Notes: generated from the sequence alone by a model not told the origin. Shown: positions 34,084-44,067, counted from the stretch's first letter. The stretch: 52,869 nucleotides of DNA from Symploca sp. SIO2C1 (GCA_010692635.1 JAAHGL010000013.1:1-52869); one strand, 5' to 3'. Numbers and translations: made by a program.

Positions 34084-37000
34084 TTACCTACTAAGAACTA
34101 ATGACCAAGGAATTGTGGAGTCTTGAGCTAGCTGGTAGGATACTTTGTGGGCACCATAGCGGTTGAGGTGACTGGGGTCAGAAAAATTCTCAGGTTGGGT
34201 AAGTAACAATTTAGTTAAATCTCGAAAGATCAAATTCCTTTCTACACTCAAGCTGCGCATATAATGCTGAAATTCTTCTTCGTATTTTATACGTACTGGA
34301 TCCAAATATTCTTTAGTTAGGGGTAGGTTAACAAAGGCCAGACTAATATCATGTTCTTGGGTAAATTGTAGAAGTGATTCCACTGCAATATCTTGCTTAC
34401 CACTCAGTTGAAAAGATTCATAGTCTCTGTCATAAGCACCGATAACTTTGGGATGTTCCTGGTAATAGGTAACCGGATCAAAGCGTACTGATAGCGGTAG
34501 GAAACCATCTAAGTTGATAAATTCTTCCGCAGAAGCTACTTTCTCAGCATCCTCAAAGAGTTCACTAGGGGAAGGATTATTAAGTTCTAGGAAGGCTGTT
34601 AAACCAACAAACTGCTCTCGCATCAAAGACTTAAGCAAGTCTCGCTGAGGGTAAGTTGCTGACACTCCTGCACCTTGTTGATTGAGCAACTTATCAATTT
34701 CCTGATAACTCCTACTCAAAGTTGCCAAAATTTCAGCAGTTTGGCTCTGTTTTTGACTTGGTGAGTTATTGAGATTAGGGAAAGTTCCATCTGCTAAATT
34801 CTGATAGCCAACAGAAGTAGCGATCGCATTATAAGTGGAATCTACCCTACCACTATTAAATGCCCTGGCTCCATCGGCCCAAATAATCAATTTGGGCAGT
34901 TGCTCTGGAGTTAACAAACGACGAGTCATCAAGTCTACTACTTGAGCTGTAGCACCGTTGATGCCAAAGTTAAATACTTCAATATCCTGATAACCTTGAG
35001 TTGCTAAGGCATCTTCAAGAGCTTTGGGGTCTACACCCCGGAGTGCTCTAGAACTACCCACAATCAAAATATCAGGAGAACCTCCCTGAAGTAATCGCTG
35101 TTGATAAAGAGCCAGCTTTTGATCTAATAGGGGATTGTTCAAAGTCGGATTAGGAGAGCGTGCTGCAGCTAAAATTGCCGCTGTCGCCGCACTAGATTTC
35201 TCTGGAGTTAGGGAATTATCTATCTCCTGATTAGCATTATCTGTATAGTTAACAATTACCTTCTTGTCCCCTTTGGTAGTGAATCCAGAATCATTGAACC
35301 CATCAGCATTCAGGTTGCTGTTTTTTTGCAAGGACATTTGGGGTAGAGACACTGATTTTATTTCACTCCCTTGCTTCTGTAAGCCTAACAAAGACTCAGC
35401 TTGAGAGCGCAGTTGTTGACCAATCAACCAATCAGTTTGCATCGTTACTAATAGTCCCAGAGTACCCCAAACCAGGGCTACTTTTATGCCTAGGGCTGAG
35501 GAGAAATGATCAGTAGGAGTGGATTTAGCTGGATTTACCTTACCTTGGCGATTTCCTGGGAAAAGCTTACCCAACCCACTCCTAGAGCTCGGATTAACTT
35601 TTGCTAGCTCTTGATTATCTTCTACAGGTAAAAACAACTGGGAAGAGCACAACCAAAGCTTGATTCTATCAGCTGTTGCCTGAGCAATCTGCTTGAGACC
35701 AGTCTGAAATTCTGTTGTAGTTAGAGTAGTAGTTTGCAGTGCTTCTCTGGGAGCCACCAACTCATTTAAGTAGGCATCAGAAGGAGCAAACTCTGGAGTT
35801 GCTTCTGATACTTGACGGGGGCGATGGATAAAATTGACACCGTGGTTCCAGGAAGGGGAGGTAGCACCAGCACGACGTCCATAAACTCGTACTCCTACAA
35901 TCTCAGGAATGGCAAGCTCGCGGATAAAGCGGGCAACGGGTGAACCTACCTGAGCTTGGGGTGGACATACCGGTGCCTCACTCATCACATGCAACAGGTT
36001 TTGTTTGCGGCGAATTTTAACCTGAATGCCGCCGGTTGCCAATCGCCGTTCAAGATCTGGATTGAGTAACCTTTCTAACAAGAAAGTCAGGGCCTCTTGA
36101 TTTCCCTGCTTAGCCAAGTCATAAGCAGATGTTGCTAGAGACTGGTTTCCTATTGCTGGTAGGTTGAGCCAGTCAATCCAAGCTGGCTTTTCTTGCTCTG
36201 GAATTAGAGAGTTATGATCGGACTCAACACCAAAAATTGTCATCCCTTGGATACCTTGAGGGGCAAGGGACTCCAATAGGGGTTTAATCAACTTTACTGC
36301 TGTTTGCTGATCTGGGGTAGCGTTTTTCTTGGCCACCAAGACGCTGCAAAATATGTGTAGTGTGGATTCTTTCTGGACAGCTCGTACTAACAGACCTTGT
36401 GATGCTAAAGTTTGATTTAACATCCAAGCGATCGCTTGTACATCTCCCCAATGTGCCCAATCCTTGAGCATTACTTCTGGTGGAGTCAAATCTACCCGCA
36501 GCATCCACTCTGGAGCGGCTTCCCCACTAACCTGAGAGCAAATTGCGGCATCTCGGAATCCTTCGAGGCGCAGGTTCCGTAATTGTTCGATTACAAGATT
36601 CGCTAACAGGGATGAATCAGGACTGTAGTCAGAATTACAAATTACCCAAAGACGTTGGTTAACCGATGGCTGGGATTCTTCAGTTATCTGTTGTTCGCTT
36701 ACTTCTGATGTTTCATTCTGTGCTGATGCTTCTGGTAGGTTTTGGGCAATTACTTTAACATTAACCCCTAGAGTACGAAGAGGTTCCTGTAGGTAGTTAG
36801 CGATCGCTTCTGCTGATTCTGAACCAGGGATACTTTCTTCCTCACTCCTCAACTCTTGAGGGGTAGTTGAGCCATCTGTTGCTTCTAAAGCTGATGTTTC
36901 AGATACCTTAGCCCTATCCCTTGGGGGCTGCTTGAGCTTAATTTGTTTGATCCAGTCTGGGCGCTCTTTGCCCAAAGTGCGTCCATAAACGGTAATCTCT

Positions 37001-37293
37001 TCTATAGGATTTGCCGGATCAATCGGCAATTTAGCTTTTCCCTGCTGTCCTTTGAGCCCTTTAATCAAAAGGCTCACCATCTTTTTAGCTTCTAGGCCTT
37101 GGTCCCTCTCACAAAGAATGTGCAGGTTATTGCCCCGCAATCTAATTTTTAAGCAGACACCTGGTTGCCCCATAGCATCATGTACCCACTGAGCAAGGGA
37201 AGACGAATGGGTAGCAATACCCTTAGGGGGTGCTTCTCTTGGGTGTGCTTGCAACACGGGATCTTTTGGGGAATGCTGAGTGACATCCAACAT
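34084..37293 (-). CDS. DUF1574 protein with four N-terminal repeat domains and SGNH-like C-terminus
   Basis: 1069 residues. The N-terminal half (about 30-495) holds four tandem copies of a roughly 90-residue domain with a pattern V-x-I-x-(8)-L-H-I/V...V-Y-G-R...P-x-W: for example LKIRLRGNNLHILCE with ITVYGRTLGKERPDW, LVRAVQKESTLHIFCS, and VKIRRKQNLLHVMSE with VRVYGRRAGATSPSW. One helix at about 605-625 (IKVALVWGTLGLLVTMQTDW) probably spans the membrane. The C-terminal part (about 735-1069) is DUF1574: ILIVGSSRALRGVDPKALED, LIIWADGARAFNSGR and a final DPSHLNRYGAH, which looks like the Ser and Asp-His of SGNH hydrolases. The substrate is unknown; a role in the envelope is inferred. Confidence 0.85.
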   Translation of the reverse strand: MLDVTQHSPKDPVLQAHPREAPPKGIATHSSSLAQWVHDAMGQPGVCLKIRLRGNNLHILCERDQGLEAKKMVSLLIKGLKGQQGKAKLPIDPANPIEEITVYGRTLGKERPDWIKQIKLKQPPRDRAKVSETSALEATDGSTTPQELRSEEESIPGSESAEAIANYLQEPLRTLGVNVKVIAQNLPEASAQNETSEVSEQQITEESQPSVNQRLWVICNSDYSPDSSLLANLVIEQLRNLRLEGFRDAAICSQVSGEAAPEWMLRVDLTPPEVMLKDWAHWGDVQAIAWMLNQTLASQGLLVRAVQKESTLHIFCSVLVAKKNATPDQQTAVKLIKPLLESLAPQGIQGMTIFGVESDHNSLIPEQEKPAWIDWLNLPAIGNQSLATSAYDLAKQGNQEALTFLLERLLNPDLERRLATGGIQVKIRRKQNLLHVMSEAPVCPPQAQVGSPVARFIRELAIPEIVGVRVYGRRAGATSPSWNHGVNFIHRPRQVSEATPEFAPSDAYLNELVAPREALQTTTLTTTEFQTGLKQIAQATADRIKLWLCSSQLFLPVEDNQELAKVNPSSRSGLGKLFPGNRQGKVNPAKSTPTDHFSSALGIKVALVWGTLGLLVTMQTDWLIGQQLRSQAESLLGLQKQGSEIKSVSLPQMSLQKNSNLNADGFNDSGFTTKGDKKVIVNYTDNANQEIDNSLTPEKSSAATAAILAAARSPNPTLNNPLLDQKLALYQQRLLQGGSPDILIVGSSRALRGVDPKALEDALATQGYQDIEVFNFGINGATAQVVDLMTRRLLTPEQLPKLIIWADGARAFNSGRVDSTYNAIATSVGYQNLADGTFPNLNNSPSQKQSQTAEILATLSRSYQEIDKLLNQQGAGVSATYPQRDLLKSLMREQFVGLTAFLELNNPSPSELFEDAEKVASAEEFINLDGFLPLSVRFDPVTYYQEHPKVIGAYDRDYESFQLSGKQDIAVESLLQFTQEHDISLAFVNLPLTKEYLDPVRIKYEEEFQHYMRSLSVERNLIFRDLTKLLLTQPENFSDPSHLNRYGAHKVSYQLAQDSTIPWSLVLSR

Positions 37294-37830
37294 TACAAAG
37301 TGCTTACCTTGACTGATAACGAACCATTAAGCTAATCCCACGACTGACATTACCTAGGATTACACGTCACTTGTTATTTGTCCTTTGTACCAATGACCAA
37401 TATTTATATATACTCCTTTTGATAGATGATTTTATGTTCAATTACGAAAACCTTGATTTGGGAATTGACAATTAGTCACTTTCCTACATCCTCTTGATCA
37501 AGGAGGGCATTAATGAGGTATAGCTTTGCCCCATTATTAGTTAGGGTGACTTATTCCCCAACGTCGAATGCCAACCCTACCATAAATCTACCGGAAAAGC
37601 TAAGCCTGTTCCAAAGGAATTATCTATGCAGCAACTGTAATGACTAGATCTAAAATAATCCTATGCAAAAAACTTTCAAATCTCTATTCAACCAAGATTC
37701 AGCCAGATATCCGCCATTATTACCTAGAAAAATATTGTTGACTAAGAAAGACTCTCAGGTAGTTCCGATGAAAAAAATTTTTCATCATCAGTCTCTAAAC
37801 CCCAAAAATACCTATATAACTCAATAAGCA
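37294..37830. other. Intergenic region with a palindromic repeat copy
   Basis: It contains a copy of the ATCCCACG palindrome family (37327-37362), TTTGTCC/CAATGAC-like heptamer fragments and AT-rich DNA. Promoters for the divergent genes on both sides must lie here. No further gene is evident. Confidence 0.6.
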
Positions 37831-38055
37831 ATGTCACCTCTTTCTGACAAACAGCAACAAGCTGCCGCTTTCAACACGGATAAATCAGTACTTGCCACCG
37901 AATTACTTTTAAGTCTAGCAGCTGGTCCGATGCTCCTAGGTATACTCTCAACTCAAGCTGTCTTTTCCTGGTTACAAGAGACAGGCATTAACAGCGAGGA
38001 ATTGTTTCGAGGGGAACGCTTACCGATTCTCCACTTCCCAGATTCGCCATCATAA
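37831..38055 (+). CDS. Small conserved hypothetical protein upstream of ppc
   Basis: 74 residues. It has a polar start, a hydrophobic helix (LATELLLSLAAGPMLLGILS) and an end with GINSEELFRGERLPILHFPD. I recall similar short cyanobacterial proteins with an SEELFRG-LPxLxFP ending, but no function. It is 65 bp ahead of ppc on the same strand and may share its transcript. Confidence 0.65.
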   Translation: MSPLSDKQQQAAAFNTDKSVLATELLLSLAAGPMLLGILSTQAVFSWLQETGINSEELFRGERLPILHFPDSPS

Positions 38056-38120
38056 AATTACTTTGCGAAAAGTTTATACCCGTAGAATGTGTAAAATTAA
38101 TCTAGCTGAGGATAGATTTT

Positions 38121-41100
38121 ATGAGTTCTCTTCTTCAATCATCTGAACAGGAATTTGCTGTGCCTTCTCCCTCCGAATCTTTTCTACGACATCGCCTCAC
38201 AATTATTGAAGATTGTTGGGAATCTGTTCTGTGCACTGAATGTGGGCAGGAACTTGTGGATTTGCTCAACCAGCTGCGAGATTTGTGCTCCCCAGAAGGA
38301 CAGATAACTGCAGATCCAGAATCCTCTGTAGTCCAAGTTATCGAAAAACTTGACCTTAATGCGGCAATCCGGGCATCACGAGCTTTTGCCCTTTATTTCC
38401 AGCTGATTAATATTGTTGAGCAAAATTATGAACAGCGGGGTCAAAAGCTTTCAAGACGTGCCACCTACAAAGTTCAAGGAGGGACAGATTCACAAAGTTT
38501 AACAACCTCCCTAACTAAAAAAGAAACTTTGGTAAGCTCATCTGTTAACACTACAGAGGAAGAATCACAAAATGTTGGTCCAGTTGCAGATTTACTAGAA
38601 AAAAGTTGGCAAGAAGACAAGGAGCAGCAACAAGATTTAGGTACATTTCACTGGCTATTCCCTAATTTACGCAAGCTGAATGTGCCGCCTCAGTATATTG
38701 AGCGCCTGTTGAAGCATCTCGATATTCGATTAGTCTTTACAGCTCACCCCACAGAAATTGTCCGCCACACAATTCGGGGTAAACAGCGACGCATTGCTAA
38801 GATCCTGCAAGAGCTAGATCAAGCCGAGGAAGCATCAAGAGCATTAGGTTTAACCTCTTCCTGGGAAATAGAGGAATATATTGAACGACTTAAAGAAGAG
38901 ATTCGTCTCTGGTGGCGCACTGATGAGCTGCATCAAATTAAACCAACAGTGCTCGACGAGGTCGATTACACCCTCCGCTACTTCCAAGATGTGCTGTTTG
39001 AGGCAATACCTCAATTGTATTACCGCCTAAAACAAGCCTTAAATACTTCTTTTCCTTGGCTCAAACCCCCAGCAAAAGACTTTTGTCAGTTTGGCTCTTG
39101 GGTTGGTTCAGATAGAGATGGCAATCCTTCGGTAACACCTCAAGTCACTTGGCAAACTGCCTGTTATCAGCGGGATTTAGTTCTGGGTGAATATATTGAG
39201 TCAGTAGACCGTTTGATCAAGTTGCTGAGCTTGTCGTTACACTGGAGTGATGTTTTACCGGAGCTCTTGGAATCTCTAGAGCAGGACCGCTCCCAAATGC
39301 CAGAGGTTTATGAACGGGTTGCCATTCGCTATCGGCAAGAACCTTACCGACTCAAGCTCACCCATGTACAACAACGGCTAGAAAATACCCGCGATCGCAA
39401 CCGACATCTCTACAATCGCCGTCTCTACAATAATAAGGAAGAGGGACCACAACAAGAGTTTCCCGATATTTCTAGTCCCACTATCTACCGCTCTGGAGCT
39501 GAGTTTTTGGCAGAATTGCAGTTAATTGAGCGCAATTTAGCTGAAACCGGGTTGAGCTGTCGAGAATTGGAGTATCTAATTTGTCAGGTAGAAATTTATG
39601 GCTTTAACTTGGTACACCTAGATTTCAGACAAGAAAGTACCACCCACTCAGATGCTCTCAACGAGATCACTGATTATCTGCAAATTTTGCCCAAGCCTTA
39701 CAATGATCTATCAGAAGCAGAGCGATCGCTGTGGTTGGCAACGGAATTACAAACTCGACGTCCCTTAATCCCAGGAGAATTACCATTTTCCGAGAAAACG
39801 GTTGAAACCATTGAAACTTTCCGGATGCTGCGGCAGCTGCAAGAGGAGTTTAGTTGTCGCATCTCTCATACTTACATTATTAGTATGAGTCACGACGTCA
39901 GTGACCTTCTAGAAGTACTATTACTAGCCAAGGAAGCCGGACTCTACGATCCGGCAACAGGCACTAGCAGTATTCGGGTAGTACCACTATTTGAAACAGT
40001 GGATGATTTGAAGCGTGCTCCAACAGTAATGACGTCTCTGTTTGAGTTACCCTTGTATCGCGCCTGCTTAGCTGGTGGTTATAAATCAGCAAATAGTGAG
40101 CAGTTATCTACAACCAACCTGCAAGAGGTAATGCTGGGTTACTCTGACAGTAATAAGGATTCTGGCTTCCTTAGTAGTAACTGGGAAATTCACAAAGCTC
40201 AGAAAGCACTACAAAAAGTTGCCCAGGAATATGGGGTAGCTTTACGCATCTTCCACGGGCGGGGAGGCTCAGTCGGTCGCGGCGGAGGCCCAGCTTATAA
40301 AGCTATCCTCTCACAACCGAGTAGTAGTATCAACGGGCGCATTAAGATTACGGAGCAGGGAGAAGTTTTAGCCTCTAAGTATTCCCAACCGGAACTGGCT
40401 CTCTATAATCTGGAGACAGTAGCCACAGCTGTGGTTCAAGCTAGTCTGCTGGGAACCGGCTTTGATGATATCGAGCCTTGGAACCAAATCATGGAAGAAT
40501 TAGCAGCGCGATCGCGTAAACATTACCGTGCTTTGATTTACGAACAACCAGACTTGCTGGATTTCTTCCACAATGTGACCCCGATTCAAGAAATCAGTCA
40601 GTTGCAAATTAGTTCCCGACCAGCGCGGCGGAAAAGTGGTAAAAAAGATTTAAGTTCTCTCCGGGCAATTCCCTGGGTCTTTAGCTGGACTCAGAGCCGC
40701 TTTTTACTACCTGCTTGGTATGGTGTGGGGACAGCTCTCGAAGAGTTTTTAAAGGAAGACCCTGAGGAAAATTTGAAACTACTGCGCTACTTCAATTTTA
40801 AGTGGCCCTTTTTCCGAATGGCTATTTCTAAGGTAGAAATGACCTTATCCAAAGTAGATCTGCAAATGGCTCACCACTATGTGCGGGAATTGTCAAAACC
40901 AGAGGACACGGAACGCTTTGAACTGCTGTTTGAGCAGATTGCTCTGGAATTCAATCTCACTAGTGAGTTAGTGCTCTCAATTACAGGTCACAAAAAACTT
41001 CTGGATGGTGATCCAGATTTACAACGGTCGGTACAACTGCGCAATGGTACAATTGTTCCCCTTGGCTTCCTACAGGTGTCCTTGCTCAAACGCCTGCGGC

Positions 41101-41219
41101 AACACAACAACCAAACAGCATCTGGGGTAATCCACTCCCGCTACAGCAAAGGAGAGTTGCTGCGAGGGGCGCTGTTAACTATTAATGGTATTGCTGCTGG
41201 GATGCGGAATACGGGTTGA
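38121..41219 (+). CDS. ppc: Phosphoenolpyruvate carboxylase
   Basis: 1032 residues, the usual length for cyanobacterial PEPC. It carboxylates PEP with bicarbonate to oxaloacetate and is the main anaplerotic enzyme. Signatures in order: [20 protein letters not shown] (catalytic His), [40 protein letters not shown], the Gly-rich loop [40 protein letters not shown], and the C-terminal [20 protein letters not shown]. The hydrophilic insert at about 115-155 is a typical variable region. A GAGGA ribosome site precedes the ATG. Confidence 0.98.
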   Translation: MSSLLQSSEQEFAVPSPSESFLRHRLTIIEDCWESVLCTECGQELVDLLNQLRDLCSPEGQITADPESSVVQVIEKLDLNAAIRASRAFALYFQLINIVEQNYEQRGQKLSRRATYKVQGGTDSQSLTTSLTKKETLVSSSVNTTEEESQNVGPVADLLEKSWQEDKEQQQDLGTFHWLFPNLRKLNVPPQYIERLLKHLDIRLVFTAHPTEIVRHTIRGKQRRIAKILQELDQAEEASRALGLTSSWEIEEYIERLKEEIRLWWRTDELHQIKPTVLDEVDYTLRYFQDVLFEAIPQLYYRLKQALNTSFPWLKPPAKDFCQFGSWVGSDRDGNPSVTPQVTWQTACYQRDLVLGEYIESVDRLIKLLSLSLHWSDVLPELLESLEQDRSQMPEVYERVAIRYRQEPYRLKLTHVQQRLENTRDRNRHLYNRRLYNNKEEGPQQEFPDISSPTIYRSGAEFLAELQLIERNLAETGLSCRELEYLICQVEIYGFNLVHLDFRQESTTHSDALNEITDYLQILPKPYNDLSEAERSLWLATELQTRRPLIPGELPFSEKTVETIETFRMLRQLQEEFSCRISHTYIISMSHDVSDLLEVLLLAKEAGLYDPATGTSSIRVVPLFETVDDLKRAPTVMTSLFELPLYRACLAGGYKSANSEQLSTTNLQEVMLGYSDSNKDSGFLSSNWEIHKAQKALQKVAQEYGVALRIFHGRGGSVGRGGGPAYKAILSQPSSSINGRIKITEQGEVLASKYSQPELALYNLETVATAVVQASLLGTGFDDIEPWNQIMEELAARSRKHYRALIYEQPDLLDFFHNVTPIQEISQLQISSRPARRKSGKKDLSSLRAIPWVFSWTQSRFLLPAWYGVGTALEEFLKEDPEENLKLLRYFNFKWPFFRMAISKVEMTLSKVDLQMAHHYVRELSKPEDTERFELLFEQIALEFNLTSELVLSITGHKKLLDGDPDLQRSVQLRNGTIVPLGFLQVSLLKRLRQHNNQTASGVIHSRYSKGELLRGALLTINGIAAGMRNTG

Positions 41220-41250
41220 GGATCAGGGGGATTCTTGCGGTGGAGTTGAA

Positions 41251-41325
41251 TGAACCACAAAGACACGAAGAACACGAAGGAAGAAAATACATTCTTTGTG
41301 TCCTCTGTGCCTCTGTGGTTCAATC
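41251..41325. repeat. Dispersed palindrome with ACCACAAAGACACGAAG arms
   Basis: The arms ACCACAAAGACACGAAGAAC and TTTGTGTCCTCTGTGCCTC with GTGGTTCA face each other around a short AT-rich centre, giving a long imperfect hairpin. Related copies are at 44068-44142, and half a copy at 52815-52848. Confidence 0.85.
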
Positions 41326-41382
41326 TCCTCATATCCTGCATAGCCGATTTATAAAGTTTTGTTGCTAAATCACCATTTTTTG

Positions 41383-41447
41383 AGGCCATTTTTTTGAGTT
41401 ATGACCAGATTTTGAAAAAAATTGCCCCTAACTCGAAAAAATGGCCT
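41383..41447. repeat. 19-bp stem inverted repeat upstream of the NB-ARC gene
   Basis: AGGCCATTTTTTTGAGTTA (41383-41401) pairs with TAACTCGAAAAAATGGCCT (41429-41447) with a single G-T position and a 27-nt loop. It may be a small mobile element or a regulatory stem-loop ahead of the ATPase gene. Confidence 0.6.
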
Positions 41448-41484
41448 GAATTGCTTTGTGAGCTCGTCTTAATAGATAGAGGGA

Positions 41485-42894
41485 TTGAAAACAGAATTAA
41501 GCTCATCCCACGTAATGCAAGTTGTGCTAAATTTAAAACGATCATCACAGAAGCGTCAACGAGGTGTGGTGTTGAGCGATCAAGGCTTAGCCAAAATCCT
41601 GCAAGCCAGACGCGATTCAGAACACCAGGAAAATTATGGTGAGCCTTATACCGTAGAAGAGTTGGGGCAACTAACAGGTTTAGATCCCCATACCTTGGGC
41701 AAAGTCTTTAATCGAGATGTTAAGGTTGACAAGCGAACATTGCGGCTTTGCTTCAGTGCCTTTAACATAACCTTACGGACTGAGGATTATCAAAAGCCTC
41801 AATTCCTCAAGGGGAAAATGGAGACTTATGCTACTTCTAAAAGTCTTTTTAACCACTCTCAAACCATTCCCAGCTATGATATTTGGGGAGAAGTTCCAGA
41901 CATTACCGATTTTTGTGGACGCACAACGGAGCTAGCCCAACTTAAACAATGGATTGTCTGGGAACATTGTCGATTAGTCATGGTATCCGGTCAAGGAGGG
42001 ATTGGCAAAACCTGGCTGGCAGCCAAGTTAGTAGACCAACTTCATGATAAGTTCGAGCTGGTAATTTGGCGATCGCTATCTACTCTGCCTCCCATCCGAG
42101 AGTTCCTGACAGAATTGATTGAGTCTTTCCCCTATTCTGCCTGGGATGAATTACCTAATACTGTCCAAGGCAAGCTCTCTAGACTAGTGCAATGTTTGCG
42201 AAAGGTTCGTTGTCTATTAGTGCTAGATGGGGTAGAGCAGGTGCTGCAAGCCTCCGAAGCTGAAAGTCAGGCTAACACTAACAGCAAGATACCGGACTGG
42301 GAGTGGTATCGAAGATTGCTCAAACGGTTGGGAGAGGTTCCTCATACTAGCTGTGTGCTGGTAACCACTTGCCAGAAACTGCCAGACATGAAGCATGTTA
42401 TTGGGGAGAGTTCCCCTAGGCGACTCTTGTGCTTGCAAGGGTTAAGCCTGGAGGACGGTAAAACATTATGCAATAAGGGAGGAACCTTACAAGGAACCCC
42501 AACAGACTGGGAAAATTTGATCAACTATTATGGTGGGAATCCTCTATTCCTGAAAATTGCGGTAACGACGATTCACAACCTCTTTAACAGTAAAATCCCG
42601 GAGTTTTTGCAGTATAACGTTAAGCTCTATGGAGAGATCTACCAACAGTTAGACCAGCAATTTCGAGCTTTATCTGCCCCTGAACAACTCTTGCTCTGCC
42701 ACTTAGCTCAACAACCGGATCCTACCACCTTCCAGGAGCTTCTAGATCAATCTCCCCCATTGATGGCATTACAGACAATAATCGAAGTTTTAGAGGAGTT
42801 AGCAGGACTAGCGCTAATCGAGAAGCAAGGCGACTACTTTGTCCTGCAACCTGTGCTCCGAGATTATGCAAGTGCCAAGCGATCGCTCCTTTAA
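41485..42894 (+). CDS. NB-ARC (STAND) ATPase with N-terminal HTH-like domain
   Basis: 469 residues from TTG 41485; an ATG at 41515 is an alternative. The N-terminal domain (about 25-110, LSDQGLAKILQARRDSEHQE, EELGQLTGLDPHTLGKVFNR) is a helix-turn-helix-like module frequently fused to cyanobacterial NB-ARC and WD40 proteins. The NTPase has Walker A GQGGIGKTW (about 171-179), Walker B CLLVLDGVEQVL and a sensor region LVTTCQ. A winged-helix-like part ends the protein. The usual C-terminal sensor repeats are absent, so it is either a short form or a truncated one. STAND ATPases act as switches in signalling or defence; no effector is adjacent. The codons at 41497-41526 come from a dispersed palindrome, so the native start is doubtful. 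Confidence 0.8.
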   Translation: MKTELSSSHVMQVVLNLKRSSQKRQRGVVLSDQGLAKILQARRDSEHQENYGEPYTVEELGQLTGLDPHTLGKVFNRDVKVDKRTLRLCFSAFNITLRTEDYQKPQFLKGKMETYATSKSLFNHSQTIPSYDIWGEVPDITDFCGRTTELAQLKQWIVWEHCRLVMVSGQGGIGKTWLAAKLVDQLHDKFELVIWRSLSTLPPIREFLTELIESFPYSAWDELPNTVQGKLSRLVQCLRKVRCLLVLDGVEQVLQASEAESQANTNSKIPDWEWYRRLLKRLGEVPHTSCVLVTTCQKLPDMKHVIGESSPRRLLCLQGLSLEDGKTLCNKGGTLQGTPTDWENLINYYGGNPLFLKIAVTTIHNLFNSKIPEFLQYNVKLYGEIYQQLDQQFRALSAPEQLLLCHLAQQPDPTTFQELLDQSPPLMALQTIIEVLEELAGLALIEKQGDYFVLQPVLRDYASAKRSLL

Positions 42895-43252
42895 CACCCA
42901 TTGGTGACAAGTTCAGGTAAAAATGTCGTTGTCAAGGGAGCTGGGGAAGCTGAGGAAGCTGAGGAAGAAGAATACAATTTTTCAACCTCTTGAGTATTTC
43001 CATATATAGTGTTTTTTGAGCCTTCAAGCACCATATATGGGAGTTGACAAAATGCACAACCGTTTAACTTGTCACCATTGCCTAACACCTAAGTAAGTAG
43101 GTGAAAAAAAACGATCATTGGATTTGTAGGGGCGGGTTTAGCTAAGATGCTTGCTACATGTACTGTTTCTCTCCTTCAAAACCCGCCCTGCCCATGTGAG
43201 TTTATTTATGCCCACCTACTTAACACCTAATTTTAGCAGGCTTAACTTTTCT
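42895..43252. other. Intergenic region between the NB-ARC and secreted-protein genes
   Basis: It contains short GAGCTGGGG-type repeats (about 42936-42970) and the MITE at 43093-43222. No gene is seen. Confidence 0.6.
43093..43222. mobile_element. MITE-like element with TIR TAAGTAGGTG and 8-bp TSD
   Basis: TAAGTAGGTG (43094-43103) and CACCTACTTA (43213-43222) are the ends. ACACCTAA lies outside on both sides (43085-43092 and 43223-43230), as a target duplication. Inside, GGGGCGGGTTT and AAAACCCGCCC form a second inverted repeat. There is no coding capacity. Confidence 0.75.
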
Positions 43253-43404
43253 CTTAAGTTTACTAACTTTACTTGACAACTTTGTATTCTTTATGGGTTC
43301 AAGGATAAACGATTTTTATTCTTAACTTTACTAACTTGACATCACAGTCTGTATTGCTTTCCGTATAAAGCCTCACTATTTTTATTCTTAAATTTACTAA
43401 CTTT
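43253..43404 (+). promoter_or_regulatory. Three direct repeats upstream of the secreted-protein gene
   Basis: CTTAAGTTTACTAACTT (43253), CTTAACTTTACTAACTT (43321) and CTTAAATTTACTAACTT (43387) differ at one central base and are spaced 68 and 66 bp apart, each followed by a T/GCTTGA or TTGACA-like sequence. Regular spacing upstream of one gene suggests operator or promoter repeats. No known regulator site is recognised. Confidence 0.55.
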
Positions 43405-43498
43405 GCTTGAAAGTATTGGTGAGTCAAATCATTATGATCTCAGTAAAACTACCTAGATTTTAGCTAGTTTTATCTAAATACAACCAAGAGGTAAAATA

Positions 43499-43891
43499 AT
43501 GAAAACCATCCTCAAAATTTGTTCCTCCTTCTTACTGGCTTTTGTCTTACTCCTAAGCTTCTCAGGAGTAGCAAGTGCCATACCCACAATGTGTGATTTA
43601 ACCGGGGACAATTATGTTTGCCCCAATGAGAATCTAGATTTGTATGATGCCATAGTGGTAGAGCTACCAGAAGACAACGTGGTAGTTGTAGATGTTGCCC
43701 CATATGAAGGAGGCTCCTATACATTGAATTATGATTTGGGAACAACCAGAGAGGTAGAAACCTACGAAGGTATTCAACACATTAATGAACAAACACCTCC
43801 CTATGAAGAGTTGGGTTTTGTGCAAAACGTCCCAGATCCATACACTGACGAGTCACAAACGGTCAATATTACGATCAGCAAACGGTATTAA
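43499..43891 (+). CDS. Small secreted hypothetical protein
   Basis: 130 residues. It has a clear signal peptide (KTILKICSSFLLAFVLLLSF, cleavage likely after GVASA at about residue 27). The mature part of about 103 residues is acidic and strand-rich, with two Cys near its start (MCDLTGDNYVCPNENLD) that could form a disulfide, and ends in NITISKRY. No family is recognised. A good ribosome site (AGAGG) precedes the ATG. Three regularly spaced direct repeats lie upstream and a strong terminator downstream, so this is a free-standing transcription unit. Confidence 0.75.
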   Translation: MKTILKICSSFLLAFVLLLSFSGVASAIPTMCDLTGDNYVCPNENLDLYDAIVVELPEDNVVVVDVAPYEGGSYTLNYDLGTTREVETYEGIQHINEQTPPYEELGFVQNVPDPYTDESQTVNITISKRY

Positions 43892-43970
43892 ACTTCTGGT
43901 AAAAGTAGGTAGGGTTCTACAAAATACCTACTTGACTTCAGAATAATCTTCCTTTTTTTGCTATCATTAG

Positions 43971-44016
43971 TGCAAGGTTTTTGAGCCATAAGAGACAAAA
44001 ACCTTGCATTTTTTAT
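43971..44016 (+). terminator. Rho-independent terminator
   Basis: A perfect 13-bp stem (TGCAAGGTTTTTG at 43971-43983 with CAAAAACCTTGCA at 43996-44008) is followed by TTTTTT. It ends the secreted-protein gene. A second small hairpin, GTAGGTA/TACCTAC, precedes it at about 43907-43932. Confidence 0.88.
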
Positions 44017-44067
44017 CTTGGGTATTGATGGAGGATTCCTCCCTCTCTTGGTGGTGGAATTGAATAA

